Source: Pseudodesulfovibrio alkaliphilus (GTDB taxonomy: Bacteria > Desulfobacterota > Desulfovibrionia > Desulfovibrionales > Desulfovibrionaceae). Taken from it: a DNA stretch of 64,000 nt. Under the pieces are notes generated by a model, which was not told the origin of the DNA, searched no databases, and saw only the letters and a list, made by a program, of their open reading frames with translations. The stretch is taken from the NCBI RefSeq assembly GCF_009729555.1, contig NZ_WODC01000002.1, forward strand, positions 186,001 through 250,000, read 5' to 3'. Positions 8,462 to 16,607 of this stretch are shown here, piece by piece; within the stretch, counting starts at the first letter, position 1, and each line of letters starts with the position of its first letter. Made by a program: the position numbers and the translations under genes.

Positions 8462-10297
8462 ATGCAGACTGTCTACACCGATTTGCTTGTTGTCGGCGCG
8501 GGTCTTGCTGGCGAGCGCGCGGCCGTGGAGGCCGCCGACGCTGGTTTCTCCGCCATCTGTCTGAGTCTGGTGCCCGCCAGACGTTCCCACTCATCGGCCG
8601 CTCAGGGCGGCATGCAGGCTTCCCTTGGCAACAGCGTCATGGGCGAGGGCGACTGTCCCGATGTCCATTTCGAGGATACGGTCAAGGGCTCTGACTGGGG
8701 TTGCGACCAAGAGGTGGCCCGCCTCTTTGCCGACGCGGCTCCCATAGAAATGCGCCGTCTTGCCCACTGGGGCGTACCCTGGAACCGTGTGGTGCCCGGA
8801 AAGTCCATTTATTTCAAGGGGGGCAAGCAGTTCGAAAAAGTCGAAAAGGAGGAGAAAGAGGGGCTGATCATGGCCCGCTCCTTCGGCGGCACGGCCAAAT
8901 GGCGCACCTGCTACACCTCGGACGGCACCGGCCACGCGGTCATGTGTACCATGGACAACCGCTGCGCCCAGATGGGCGTCGAGGTCCATGACAAGACCGA
9001 GGCCATCGCACTGATCCACGACGGCGAGACCTGCTCCGGCGTTGTCGCCCGTTGTCTTCGCAGCGGCGAATTGCGCGTCTACCTGGCCAAGGCGGTGATG
9101 ATTGCCTCGGGCGGATTCGGTCGCATCTACCCCAACACCACCAATGCCGTCATCTGCGACGGCGGGGCTCATGCCATGTGCGTGGATACCGGCGTGGTGC
9201 CCATGGGCAACATGGAGGCTGTCCAGTTCCATCCCACGGGCATCGTGCCCACCGACATCCTGGTCACCGAGGGGTGCCGGGGCGACGGCGGCACGTTGCT
9301 TGATGTCAACGAAAAGCGGTTCATGGACATTTATGAGCCCGAGAAGGCCGAGCTGGCTTCCCGAGATGTGGTCTCCCGCTGGATGACCCACCACATGCGC
9401 GAGGGGCACGGGGTCAAGAGCCCCTACGGCGAGCATTTGTGGCTCGACATCCGCCATCTGGGCGAGGAGCACATCACTGGCAAGCTGCGCGAGGTCTACG
9501 AAATCTGCACTTCCTTCCTGGGCGTGAACCCCATCCACCAGCTCATTCCGGTGCGCCCCACCCAGCATTATTCCATGGGCGGTGTGCGTACCAACAAGGA
9601 TGGCGCTGCCTATGGACTCAAGGGCCTCTTCTCGGCAGGCGAGGCCGCCTGCTGGGACATGCACGGCTTCAACCGGCTGGGCGGCAACTCCCTGGCAGAG
9701 ACCGTGGTGGCGGGCGGCATCGTGGGCCGCAAGATCGCCGAGTATCTCAAGGGATGCGAGACCATCTTCCAGACAGCCCTTATCAGCGACGCCGTCAAGC
9801 GCCAGCAGACGCGCATCGATGCCCTGGTCAAATGCCGCAACGGCTCGGAAAATGTCTATAGGGTCCGCGCGGCCATGCACGAGGCGCTGAACAAGGGAGC
9901 CAACATCTTCAGGACCCGTGAGGGGCTTGATGCGTGCGTTGCCGCGTTGCAGGAGGCGCTGGTGCGGGCCAAGAACGTGGGCCTTCGTTCCGATGGCAAG
10001 GGGGTTAATCCCGAGCTGGCCGCCGCCCTCAAGCTAGAAGGACAGGTCAAGCTTGCGCTGATGGTCGCCTACGGCGCGCTCATGCGTACCGAGTCGCGGG
10101 GCTCCCACAACCGCGAGGACTTCCCGGCCCGCAATGACCGCGATTGGCTGACCCGCACCCTGGCCATTTGGAAGAGCCCGGACGACACCCTGCCCACCTT
10201 GGAATACGAACCGGCCACCACCGTGGTGGAGATTCCCCCGGGCGACAGGGGCTACGGCAAATCCGAAATCATCAGCGCCGACGACAAGAAGGAATAG
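8462..10297 (+). CDS. frdA: Fumarate reductase/succinate dehydrogenase flavoprotein subunit
   Basis: 611 residues; the catalytic subunit for fumarate/succinate interconversion on the cytoplasmic side. The N-terminal dinucleotide fold is GAGLAG (12-17). H43 within RSHSSAAQGG is the expected covalent FAD attachment site. PTQHYSMGG contains the substrate-binding His. The C-terminal ESRGSHNREDFP motif is conserved in the family. It lies 13 bp after frdC with a GGAG ribosome site, in the same operon. Confidence 0.96.
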   Translation: MQTVYTDLLVVGAGLAGERAAVEAADAGFSAICLSLVPARRSHSSAAQGGMQASLGNSVMGEGDCPDVHFEDTVKGSDWGCDQEVARLFADAAPIEMRRLAHWGVPWNRVVPGKSIYFKGGKQFEKVEKEEKEGLIMARSFGGTAKWRTCYTSDGTGHAVMCTMDNRCAQMGVEVHDKTEAIALIHDGETCSGVVARCLRSGELRVYLAKAVMIASGGFGRIYPNTTNAVICDGGAHAMCVDTGVVPMGNMEAVQFHPTGIVPTDILVTEGCRGDGGTLLDVNEKRFMDIYEPEKAELASRDVVSRWMTHHMREGHGVKSPYGEHLWLDIRHLGEEHITGKLREVYEICTSFLGVNPIHQLIPVRPTQHYSMGGVRTNKDGAAYGLKGLFSAGEAACWDMHGFNRLGGNSLAETVVAGGIVGRKIAEYLKGCETIFQTALISDAVKRQQTRIDALVKCRNGSENVYRVRAAMHEALNKGANIFRTREGLDACVAALQEALVRAKNVGLRSDGKGVNPELAAALKLEGQVKLALMVAYGALMRTESRGSHNREDFPARNDRDWLTRTLAIWKSPDDTLPTLEYEPATTVVEIPPGDRGYGKSEIISADDKKE

Positions 10298-10300
10298 ACC

Positions 10301-11038
10301 ATGTCCAGACTGCTCAAATTCAATATATTCCGCTATAACCCCGAGGACACCTTGTCCACGCCTCACATGGAGGAGTTTGTTCTCGAAGAGACCGACGCCA
10401 TGACCCTGTTCATCGCCCTCAACCGTATTCGCGAAGAACAGGACCCGTCGTTGCAGTTCGATTTCTGCTGCCGTGCGGGCATCTGCGGTTCCTGCGGCAT
10501 GGTCATCAACGGTCGCCCCGGGCTGGCCTGTCATACCAAGACAAAGGATCTGCCCGGCGAGATCACCCTGCTGCCCCTCCCGGTCTTCAAGCTGGTGGGC
10601 GACCTGTCTGTGGACACCGGCAGCTGGTTTCGCGAGATGTACACCAGGACCGAATCGTGGATTCATACCGACAAGGAGTTCGATCCCGCCGCCCTTGAGG
10701 AGCGGATGGACAACAAGACCGCGGTGGGCATCTACGAGCTTGAGCGGTGTGTGGAGTGCGGCTGTTGCATCTCCGCCTGCGGCACGGCCCGCCTGCGCGA
10801 GGACTTCCTGGGCGCGGCGGCCCTCAACCGCGTGGCCCGGTTCCTTATCGATCCCCGCGACCAGCGGACCGATGCCGACTACTACGAGATCATCGGCAAC
10901 GACATGGGCATCTTCGGCTGCATGGGCCTGCTGGCCTGCGAGGATGTCTGTCCCAAGCACCTGCCGTTGCAGAACCAGCTCGGCTTCCTGCGCCGCAAGA
11001 TGGGCATCACGTCCCTCAAGCGTATCTTCAGGAAGTAG
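10301..11038 (+). CDS. frdB: Fumarate reductase/succinate dehydrogenase iron-sulfur subunit
   Basis: 245 residues; wires FAD to the haems. The [2Fe-2S] ligands are C57, C62, C65 and C77, the same numbers as in Wolinella FrdB. C150, C153, C156 and C217 fit the [4Fe-4S] cluster. C160, C207 and C213 fit the [3Fe-4S] cluster. It starts 3 bp after frdA ends. Together with frdC and frdA it gives a complete quinol:fumarate reductase. With fumarase downstream it can serve fumarate respiration or succinate oxidation. Confidence 0.96.
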   Translation: MSRLLKFNIFRYNPEDTLSTPHMEEFVLEETDAMTLFIALNRIREEQDPSLQFDFCCRAGICGSCGMVINGRPGLACHTKTKDLPGEITLLPLPVFKLVGDLSVDTGSWFREMYTRTESWIHTDKEFDPAALEERMDNKTAVGIYELERCVECGCCISACGTARLREDFLGAAALNRVARFLIDPRDQRTDADYYEIIGNDMGIFGCMGLLACEDVCPKHLPLQNQLGFLRRKMGITSLKRIFRK

Positions 11039-11340
11039 AATAGAGAATGTCTCCGGCGGCCGGGGGAAACCTCTTGAAAGAGGTTTCCCCCGGACCCCCT
11101 TCCAGAACTTCTTGGTGCCACACCGCCAGGAAGGGCAGGAGAGGCGGGCGAGCCGGACGGCGGCGTGGAGGGGCGCGTGAGGAATTTTCGTCGCCCTCCG
11201 CATGACAGAAACAACCCCAAAACGGCGTCCTCGCCGTTTTCGCCAAAAAGTTTTGGAGAGTCCAGAGAACCTTTTTCAAAAGGCTCTCTGGCCGCCGGAG
11301 GCATTCCCCTCCGGTGCATCTCGCCAAAGGGAGGCAGATA
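11039..11340. repeat. Hairpin-rich intergenic element between frdB and the fumarase genes
   Basis: No gene is seen in this 302-bp spacer. It has three strong stems: a perfect about 15-bp stem at 11060-11093 (arms around GGGGGAAACC/GGTTTCCCCC), a perfect 9-bp stem with TCCT loop at 11219-11240 (AAAACGGCG/CGCCGTTTT), and a 13-bp stem with one mismatch at 11262-11291. A short CCGGAG/CTCCGG stem follows. The first and third share the theme GA(A)ACCT...AGG. Such G/C-capped hairpins recur between genes in Desulfovibrio genomes (from memory). The middle one can act as an frd terminator. Confidence 0.6.
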
Positions 11341-12180
11341 ATGAGAGAGATTCCTGTTCAGAACGTGATCGACGCGGTGGCGGCCATGTGTATCAAGGCC
11401 AATACCGAACTGCCTGATGATGTTCGCGCCAAGTTCGAGCAGGCCATGGCCGAGGAGACGAGTGACTCGGCCAGGGAAGTCCTGCGTCAGTTGCTGGAGA
11501 ACGCCGATTTGGCCCGGGACACCAAGCTGCCGCTATGTCAGGACTGCGGACTGGCGGTGTTTTTTGTCGAGGTGGGCGATGATGTGCGCGTTGTGGGCGG
11601 CAACCTGCGCGAAGCCATCAACGAAGGCGTACGCAAGGGCTACGCCGATGGTTTTTTGCGCAAGTCGGCCTGCCATCCGCTGACACGGGCCAATACCGGC
11701 GACGGCACCCCGGCCATCATCCATTTCGACATGGTTCCGGGCGACAGGCTCAAGCTGGTCTACATGGCCAAGGGAGGCGGCAGCGAGAACATGAGCCGAG
11801 TGACCATGCTCTCCCCGGCCCAGGGCTGGGAGGGCATCAAGAAGTTCGTGGTCGAGCGCGTGGCCGAGGCCGGACCGAATCCGTGCCCGCCCACGGTCAT
11901 CGGCATCGGCGTGGGCGGCACCTTTGACCACGCTGCCAAGATAGCCAAGCAGTCGCTGATGCGCCGCCTGGACGACACCCATCCCGACCCGGACATCGCG
12001 GCCAGGGAGAAGGAGCTTGAGGACGCCCTCAACGCCCTGGGCATCGGCCCCATGGGACTTGGCGGCAACACCACGGTGCTCGGCGTCAAGATCACCATGG
12101 AACCCTGCCATCTGGCGAGTCTGCCGCTGGCGGTCAATGTCCAGTGTCATTCCCAGCGTCACGAGGAGGTGGAGCTCTAA
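11341..12180 (+). CDS. Class I (Fe-S) fumarate hydratase, alpha subunit
   Basis: 279 residues. With the next gene it forms an oxygen-sensitive [4Fe-4S] hydratase interconverting fumarate and malate. It matches the N-terminal half of FumA and TtdA/fumarase-alpha proteins, with cluster cysteines in LCQDCGLAVFF, SACHPLTRANTGDG and GPNPCPPTVIGIGVGG. The ATG at 11341 is preceded by GGGAGG. It overlaps the beta gene by one base (TAATG), suggesting translational coupling. Tartrate dehydratase is possible on sequence alone, but the frd context favours fumarase. Confidence 0.92.
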   Translation: MREIPVQNVIDAVAAMCIKANTELPDDVRAKFEQAMAEETSDSAREVLRQLLENADLARDTKLPLCQDCGLAVFFVEVGDDVRVVGGNLREAINEGVRKGYADGFLRKSACHPLTRANTGDGTPAIIHFDMVPGDRLKLVYMAKGGGSENMSRVTMLSPAQGWEGIKKFVVERVAEAGPNPCPPTVIGIGVGGTFDHAAKIAKQSLMRRLDDTHPDPDIAAREKELEDALNALGIGPMGLGGNTTVLGVKITMEPCHLASLPLAVNVQCHSQRHEEVEL

Positions 12181-12731
12181 TGGCCCAATACATCCTGAAC
12201 ACCCCGCTGACCGATGCGGATGTCAAGAAACTCAAGGCTGGAGACGTGGTCTTTCTGAACGGAACCATTTATTCAGCCCGCGATGCGGCCCACAAGAAAC
12301 TCATGGAGCTGCTGGACGCAGGCAAGGATCTGCCCTTTGACCTCAAGGGAGCGGCCATCTATTATGTCGGCCCCAGTCCGGCTCCTCCGGGCCGTCCCAT
12401 AGGCGCGGCCGGACCCACCACCAGCTACCGCATGGACACCTACGCTCCAAGGCTGCACAGCCTGGGCCTGAAGGCCACCATAGGCAAGGGCAAGCGCAGC
12501 GACGAGGTCAAGGCGGCCATGCGCGAGCATACGGGTGTTTACTTCGGGGCCACAGGTGGTGCGGGGGCGCTGCTGTCCAACTCCATCACCGAGTCCACGG
12601 TCATCGCTTTTGACGAACTGGGGCCGGAAGCGATCCGGGCCATGAAGGTCAAGGACTTTCCGCTGCTTGTGATCAACGACTGTTCCGGCGGCGAATTGTA
12701 CGTCAAACCGAGGCTTGACACGGCCGGGTAA
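12180..12731 (+). CDS. Class I (Fe-S) fumarate hydratase, beta subunit
   Basis: 183 residues, equivalent to the C-terminal domain of FumA. Motifs are GDVVFLNGTIYSARDAAHK, VGPSPAPPGRPIGAAGPTTSYRMD and VYFGATGGAGALL. The start overlaps the alpha stop codon. It completes the fumarase and is followed by a terminator. Together with FrdCAB it covers the malate-fumarate-succinate branch. Confidence 0.93.
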   Translation: MAQYILNTPLTDADVKKLKAGDVVFLNGTIYSARDAAHKKLMELLDAGKDLPFDLKGAAIYYVGPSPAPPGRPIGAAGPTTSYRMDTYAPRLHSLGLKATIGKGKRSDEVKAAMREHTGVYFGATGGAGALLSNSITESTVIAFDELGPEAIRAMKVKDFPLLVINDCSGGELYVKPRLDTAG

Positions 12732-12741
12732 TTGATTCACC

Positions 12742-12776
12742 AAGGGGCTGGGCGGCGCTGTCGCCCGGCCCTTTTT
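12742..12776 (+). terminator. Intrinsic terminator after the fumarase genes
   Basis: AAGGGGCTGGGCG pairs imperfectly with CGCCCGGCCCTT around an about 8-nt loop, followed by TTTTT. It lies 10 bp after the fumarase-beta stop. Confidence 0.75.
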
Positions 12777-12821
12777 GCCTGCATTGCGGGCGCAATTCCG
12801 AGACCGTAGAGGTTTTTTGTC

Positions 12822-12992
12822 ATGGAAAAGGCGTACGTTGGACAGCTCGACTGTCGGGACCAGGACCACCAGGAAGAGAAGATCTACACGCCGTACCCAG
12901 GTGCGGACGAGAAGTATGACGACGGCTCCGATTGGCGTCTCTACAACCCCGAAAAATATCGCGACCCCAGCTGGTCTCCTGACAAGGAATAG
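12822..12992 (+). CDS. Small acidic/aromatic protein of unknown function
   Basis: A 56-codon frame from ATG 12822 to TAG 12992, with AGAGG upstream and its own terminator 5 bp after the stop. It is rich in D, E, Y and W (for example DGSDWRLYNPEKY), has one Cys and no membrane segment or signal peptide. Flanking by two separate terminators and the ribosome site argue that it is a real, independently transcribed gene. No family is recognised. Confidence 0.5.
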   Translation: MEKAYVGQLDCRDQDHQEEKIYTPYPGADEKYDDGSDWRLYNPEKYRDPSWSPDKE

Positions 12993-12997
12993 CATCC

Positions 12998-13019
12998 AAG
13001 GGGCTCAAGGCCCCTTTTT
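12998..13019 (+). terminator. Intrinsic terminator after the small ORF
   Basis: AAGGGGC (12998-13004) pairs with GCCCCTT (13010-13016) around a TCAAG loop, followed by a T-rich run. Confidence 0.8.
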
Positions 13020-13152
13020 CTTTTTCTGTTTCGGGTTCTATGTGGCTTGAATCCCTTGTAGTTGCTTCACAGGCTGTCCGATCCTGACCGCTTAGGATGC
13101 TTGCCAGTGATGCCGTTTCGGAGTATCCCTCCTCATTTGGAGGAAGCAGATA

Positions 13153-14331
13153 ATGGCCGACATTTTTGCCCGACGCATGGGCACCGTTCACCGCTCTTTC
13201 ATTCGTGAAATCCTCAAAGTCACCGCTGATCCCGAAATAATCTCCTTTGCGGGCGGACTGCCCAACCCGGAGTTGTTTCCCGTTGCAGCCATGGACAAGG
13301 CGGCTCACGAGGTCTTTTCCACCATCGGGGCCTCGGCCCTGCAATATTCCACCACCGAGGGCGACGCCGGGCTCAGGGCCATCATCGCCCGCCGCTACAA
13401 GGAGAACCGGGGGCTTGATGTGGACCCGGACTCCATTCTCATTACCACGGGCTCCCAGCAGATACTGGACATGGTGGCCAAGGTCTTCATCGACAGGGGA
13501 GACAAGGTGGTCATCGAGCGGCCCGGCTATCTCGGGGCGATCCAGGCTTTTTCGCTGTTTGAGCCGGAGTTCGTCTCCGTGTCCCTTGAGCCGGACGGGC
13601 CGGATCTGGCCGAGCTTGAGGCGGCCTTCAGGGCCGGGGCCAAGTGTTTTTATTCCGTGCCCAATTTCCAGAACCCGTCGGGCGTCAGCTATTCGCTGGC
13701 CAAGCGCCAGGCCGTCGCCCGGCTGCTGGACGAGTACGGTGTGCTTTTTGTGGAGGACGACCCCTACGGCGAACTTCGCTTCATGGGCGACGACCTGCCG
13801 AGCATCTTTTCCCTGCGTAAAAATCCCGGCATTCTTTGCGGCTCGTTTTCCAAGATCGCAGCTCCGGGCTTCCGTCTGGGGTGGCTGGTGGCGGACAGAG
13901 CCGTTCTCGACAAACTGGTCATCGCCAAGCAGGCGGCCGACCTGCACACCAGCACCGTGGCCCAGGCCATCATGCGCCGCTATCTGGAAACCAATGATAT
14001 AGAGGGGCATGTGGCCCTGATTCGCGAACGCTACGGTTCCCAGCGTGAGGTCATGGTCGAGATGATCCGCCGGTATTTCCCGCCCGAAGTGTCCATCATC
14101 GAGCCCGAGGGCGGCATGTTCCTGTGGGCGACCATGCCCCGGGGCGCTTCGTCCATGGACCTGTTCGATGCGGCCATCAAGGACAAGGTCGCCTTTGTGC
14201 CGGGCCAGCCGTTCCATGTGGACGGTACGGGCGATAACACCTTGCGCCTCAACTTCTCCAACTCCGACGCCCCCCGCATCGAGGAGGGCATCAGGCGTCT
14301 TGGCAGGAGCATTCAGACCATTTTGAAATAA
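13153..14331 (+). CDS. PLP-dependent class I/II aminotransferase (2-aminoadipate/aromatic type)
   Basis: 392 residues, fold-type I. The Schiff-base lysine lies in GSFSKIAAPGFRLGW. Upstream are VPNFQNPSGVSYSLAKR and DDPYGELRF, the N-P and D-x-Y cofactor motifs. The sequence belongs to the LysN/KAT-II-like group related to the MocR aminotransferase domain but lacks a helix-turn-helix region, so it is an enzyme. The substrate is not deducible; branched, aromatic or 2-aminoadipate amino acids are typical. It has a strong GGAGGAAG ribosome site, ends about 50 bp before the next gene, and may share its transcript. Confidence 0.88.
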   Translation: MADIFARRMGTVHRSFIREILKVTADPEIISFAGGLPNPELFPVAAMDKAAHEVFSTIGASALQYSTTEGDAGLRAIIARRYKENRGLDVDPDSILITTGSQQILDMVAKVFIDRGDKVVIERPGYLGAIQAFSLFEPEFVSVSLEPDGPDLAELEAAFRAGAKCFYSVPNFQNPSGVSYSLAKRQAVARLLDEYGVLFVEDDPYGELRFMGDDLPSIFSLRKNPGILCGSFSKIAAPGFRLGWLVADRAVLDKLVIAKQAADLHTSTVAQAIMRRYLETNDIEGHVALIRERYGSQREVMVEMIRRYFPPEVSIIEPEGGMFLWATMPRGASSMDLFDAAIKDKVAFVPGQPFHVDGTGDNTLRLNFSNSDAPRIEEGIRRLGRSIQTILK

Positions 14332-14384
14332 CCGCATCCGGCCGCCGAGGGACGGGCGGGGCGAGAAGCATGCAAGGACAGAAT

Positions 14385-16094
14385 ATGGCTCAGCACATCG
14401 TAGTGATCGGCGGCGTTGCCCTGGGGCCCAAAGCCGCCTGCCGCTTCAAGCGACTTAAGCCCGGCTCCACCGTGACCATGATCGACCAGAGCGGCCTCAT
14501 CTCCTATGGGGGGTGCGGTATTCCCTATTTTGTCTCGGGCGACGTGTCCGAGGCGAGAGAACTCTCCACCACCAGTTTTCACATGGTGCGTGATGTGACG
14601 TTCTTCAAGGATGTCAAAGGGGTGGATGTGCTCACCCTGACCCGGGCCACGCGTATCGACCGGGAGCGGAAGCAGGTCCATGTAGAGAATGTGACTACAG
14701 GAGAGACCACGGTGCTCGACTACGACAAGCTGGTCATCGCCACGGGGGCCACGCCACGGAGGCTGGGCCTGCCGGGCGAGGATCTGGCCGGAGTCAGCTA
14801 TGTCTGCAACCCGGACGACGCCACGCGCATCCGCGACGGTATCGCCAAGGGCGAGGTGGGAAGTGCCGTTGTTATCGGCGCGGGTTTCATCGGCCTTGAA
14901 ATGGCCGAAGCCTTTGCAGACATGTGGGGCATCGAGACCAGCGTGGTGGAGATCACGGACCAGCTCATGCCCAGGCTGGTCAGCCCGACTCTGGCCGCCA
15001 TGGCCCAGCGGCATATGGAAGAGAAGGGCGTCGGTTTCTACTTCGGCGAGTCGGTTCGGGCTCTTGAGGGCGAGAACGGCCGCGTCAAGCGCGTGGTCAC
15101 GGACAAGCGGACCTTGGACGCCGATGCGGTGATCATTGCGGCAGGCGTTGTGCCGGTCTCGGAGCTGGCTCGTGACGCCGGGCTTGCCGTGCATGACCGC
15201 GGCGGGGTCATGGTGGACGAATACATGCGTACCAGCGACCCGGATATCTACTCCGGCGGTGACTGCGCCGTCGTCAAGCATTTGATTACCGGCCAGCCCG
15301 CCTTTCTGCCGCTTGGCTCCATGGCCAATCGACAGGGCCGGGTCATCGGTACCAACCTGGCCGGGGGCGAGGCCCGATTTCCGGGCGTGGTCGGCTCCTT
15401 TGTGGTCAAGCTTTTCGAGACCTCCCTGGCTGGGACGGGTCTGAGCCTTGAAGCGGCCCTGGCCGCCGGGTACGATGCCGTAAGCGTACTTCAGGTCCAG
15501 TTGGACAGGGCGCATTTTTATCCTACCAAGGAGTTGATGACCCTGGAAATGGTGGTCGACAAAAAGACCCGTCGTGTACTGGGAGTGCAGGGCTTTGGCA
15601 GTTCGGGCGATGCCATGGTCGGCCGCATCAATGCCATTGCCGCCATTCTGCCCCGCAATCCGAAGGTGGAGGACATTTCCAACCTTGAGATGGCCTACGC
15701 GCCGCCGTTTGCCTCGGCAATGGACGTGCTTAACTCCCTGGCCAATGTGGCGGACAACGTGCTTGACGGCATCAATCGAGGTGTCGGCCCTGACGGGTTC
15801 GCTACATTGTGGAACAGTAACGGCGAGGGCACCTGCCACTTCATCGACTGCCGCGAGGAGGCAGACGCCGATGGTTATGTGCAGCGTAACCCCGGCCGGT
15901 GGCACAACATCCCTCAGGGCGAGTTGCGTCAACGCATCAATGAGGTGCCGCGTGACAGGACCGTGGTTCTGGTCTGCAACACCGGAGCCCGTTCCTACGA
16001 GGCCCAGATCATTCTTGATGAACAGGGGTTCGACGATGTTATTAACGTCCAGGGCGGCATGGCTGCCATCAAGAAATACGGGATAGAGCTTTAG
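14385..16094 (+). CDS. FAD-dependent CoA-disulfide reductase-like oxidoreductase with C-terminal rhodanese
   Basis: 569 residues. An N-terminal FAD fold (VVIGGVALGPKAA) is followed by the redox cysteine in SYGGCGIPYF, the NAD(P)H fold GAGFIGLEMAE and the second FAD motif YSGGDCA. This is the single-Cys CoA/persulfide reductase (CoADR/Npsr-like) pattern. Residues from about 460 form a rhodanese domain with active-site loop CNTGARS. Fusions of this kind reduce polysulfide or CoA-persulfides, fitting a sulfur-metabolising host. The start at 14385 is preferred (AAGGA seven bases upstream, start next to the FAD fold); an ATG at 14370 is in frame. Confidence 0.87.
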   Translation: MAQHIVVIGGVALGPKAACRFKRLKPGSTVTMIDQSGLISYGGCGIPYFVSGDVSEARELSTTSFHMVRDVTFFKDVKGVDVLTLTRATRIDRERKQVHVENVTTGETTVLDYDKLVIATGATPRRLGLPGEDLAGVSYVCNPDDATRIRDGIAKGEVGSAVVIGAGFIGLEMAEAFADMWGIETSVVEITDQLMPRLVSPTLAAMAQRHMEEKGVGFYFGESVRALEGENGRVKRVVTDKRTLDADAVIIAAGVVPVSELARDAGLAVHDRGGVMVDEYMRTSDPDIYSGGDCAVVKHLITGQPAFLPLGSMANRQGRVIGTNLAGGEARFPGVVGSFVVKLFETSLAGTGLSLEAALAAGYDAVSVLQVQLDRAHFYPTKELMTLEMVVDKKTRRVLGVQGFGSSGDAMVGRINAIAAILPRNPKVEDISNLEMAYAPPFASAMDVLNSLANVADNVLDGINRGVGPDGFATLWNSNGEGTCHFIDCREEADADGYVQRNPGRWHNIPQGELRQRINEVPRDRTVVLVCNTGARSYEAQIILDEQGFDDVINVQGGMAAIKKYGIEL

Positions 16095-16106
16095 GCTGTT
16101 GTCATC

Positions 16107-16502
16107 ATGCGGATTCTCATCGTGGACGACGACGAGAGCATCGTGCTCTACCTGCAGACCGCGCTGGCGCCCTTTGCCCGGTGCGACGGCGCGGCCAGCG
16201 GCGAGGACGGGCTGCTTCTCTTCGGCCAGGCCCAGAACGAGGGTGTCCCCTACGACGTGGTCATGATGGACATCCTGATGCCGGGCATGAACGGCCACGA
16301 GGCGGCCGAGGCCATGCGCAGCCGGGAGGCGCAGAGAGGCATCGCCCCCCGCGATGCCTTCAAGCTGGTCATGATCACCTCATTGGTGGACGATGCTAAC
16401 GTCACTCGGGCCTTTTTCGAGGCCCACGCCACCTGCTATCTGGTCAAGCCATTTGACAAGGAGAGCGTACTCGACGAACTGCGTCAAAACCTCGTGCTCT
16501 GA
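16107..16502 (+). CDS. Stand-alone receiver-domain response regulator (CheY-like)
   Basis: 131 residues forming one receiver domain and no output domain. The acidic pocket is D8/D9, the phosphoacceptor is D55 (MMDILMPGMNG), with T91/S92 (ITS) and K114 (LVKPF). It lies 12 bp after the oxidoreductase gene, without a histidine kinase nearby, so it may be co-transcribed. Its partner is unknown. The HPt protein at 34118 is a possible but unproven partner. Confidence 0.9.
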   Translation: MRILIVDDDESIVLYLQTALAPFARCDGAASGEDGLLLFGQAQNEGVPYDVVMMDILMPGMNGHEAAEAMRSREAQRGIAPRDAFKLVMITSLVDDANVTRAFFEAHATCYLVKPFDKESVLDELRQNLVL

Positions 16503-16529
16503 GTTTTCGAATCCCATTGGATCAATGAC

Positions 16530-16558
16530 AAGGGGACGGCCGATTCGGCCGTCCCCTT
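16530..16558. terminator. Bidirectional terminator between receiver gene and peptide transporter operon
   Basis: A near-perfect 14-bp inverted repeat, AAGGGGACGGCCGA (16530-16543) with TCGGCCGTCCCCTT (16545-16558). It sits between two convergent transcription units. Confidence 0.85.
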
Positions 16559-16607
16559 GGTGTTTTGTTGCGGTGGGTCCGGGCCGAATGGGCCCTTCAG
16601 GGCAGGA

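Noticed and set aside
13153-14331. MocR-type transcription factor
   Set aside because: Only the aminotransferase domain is present; there is no N-terminal winged-helix region.
12820-16298. Long minus-strand open frames (505 and 661 codons) opposite the aminotransferase and oxidoreductase genes
   Set aside because: They lie antisense to well-conserved enzymes, have low-complexity His/Gly/Gln-rich translations and no ribosome sites; typical of G+C-rich antisense frames.
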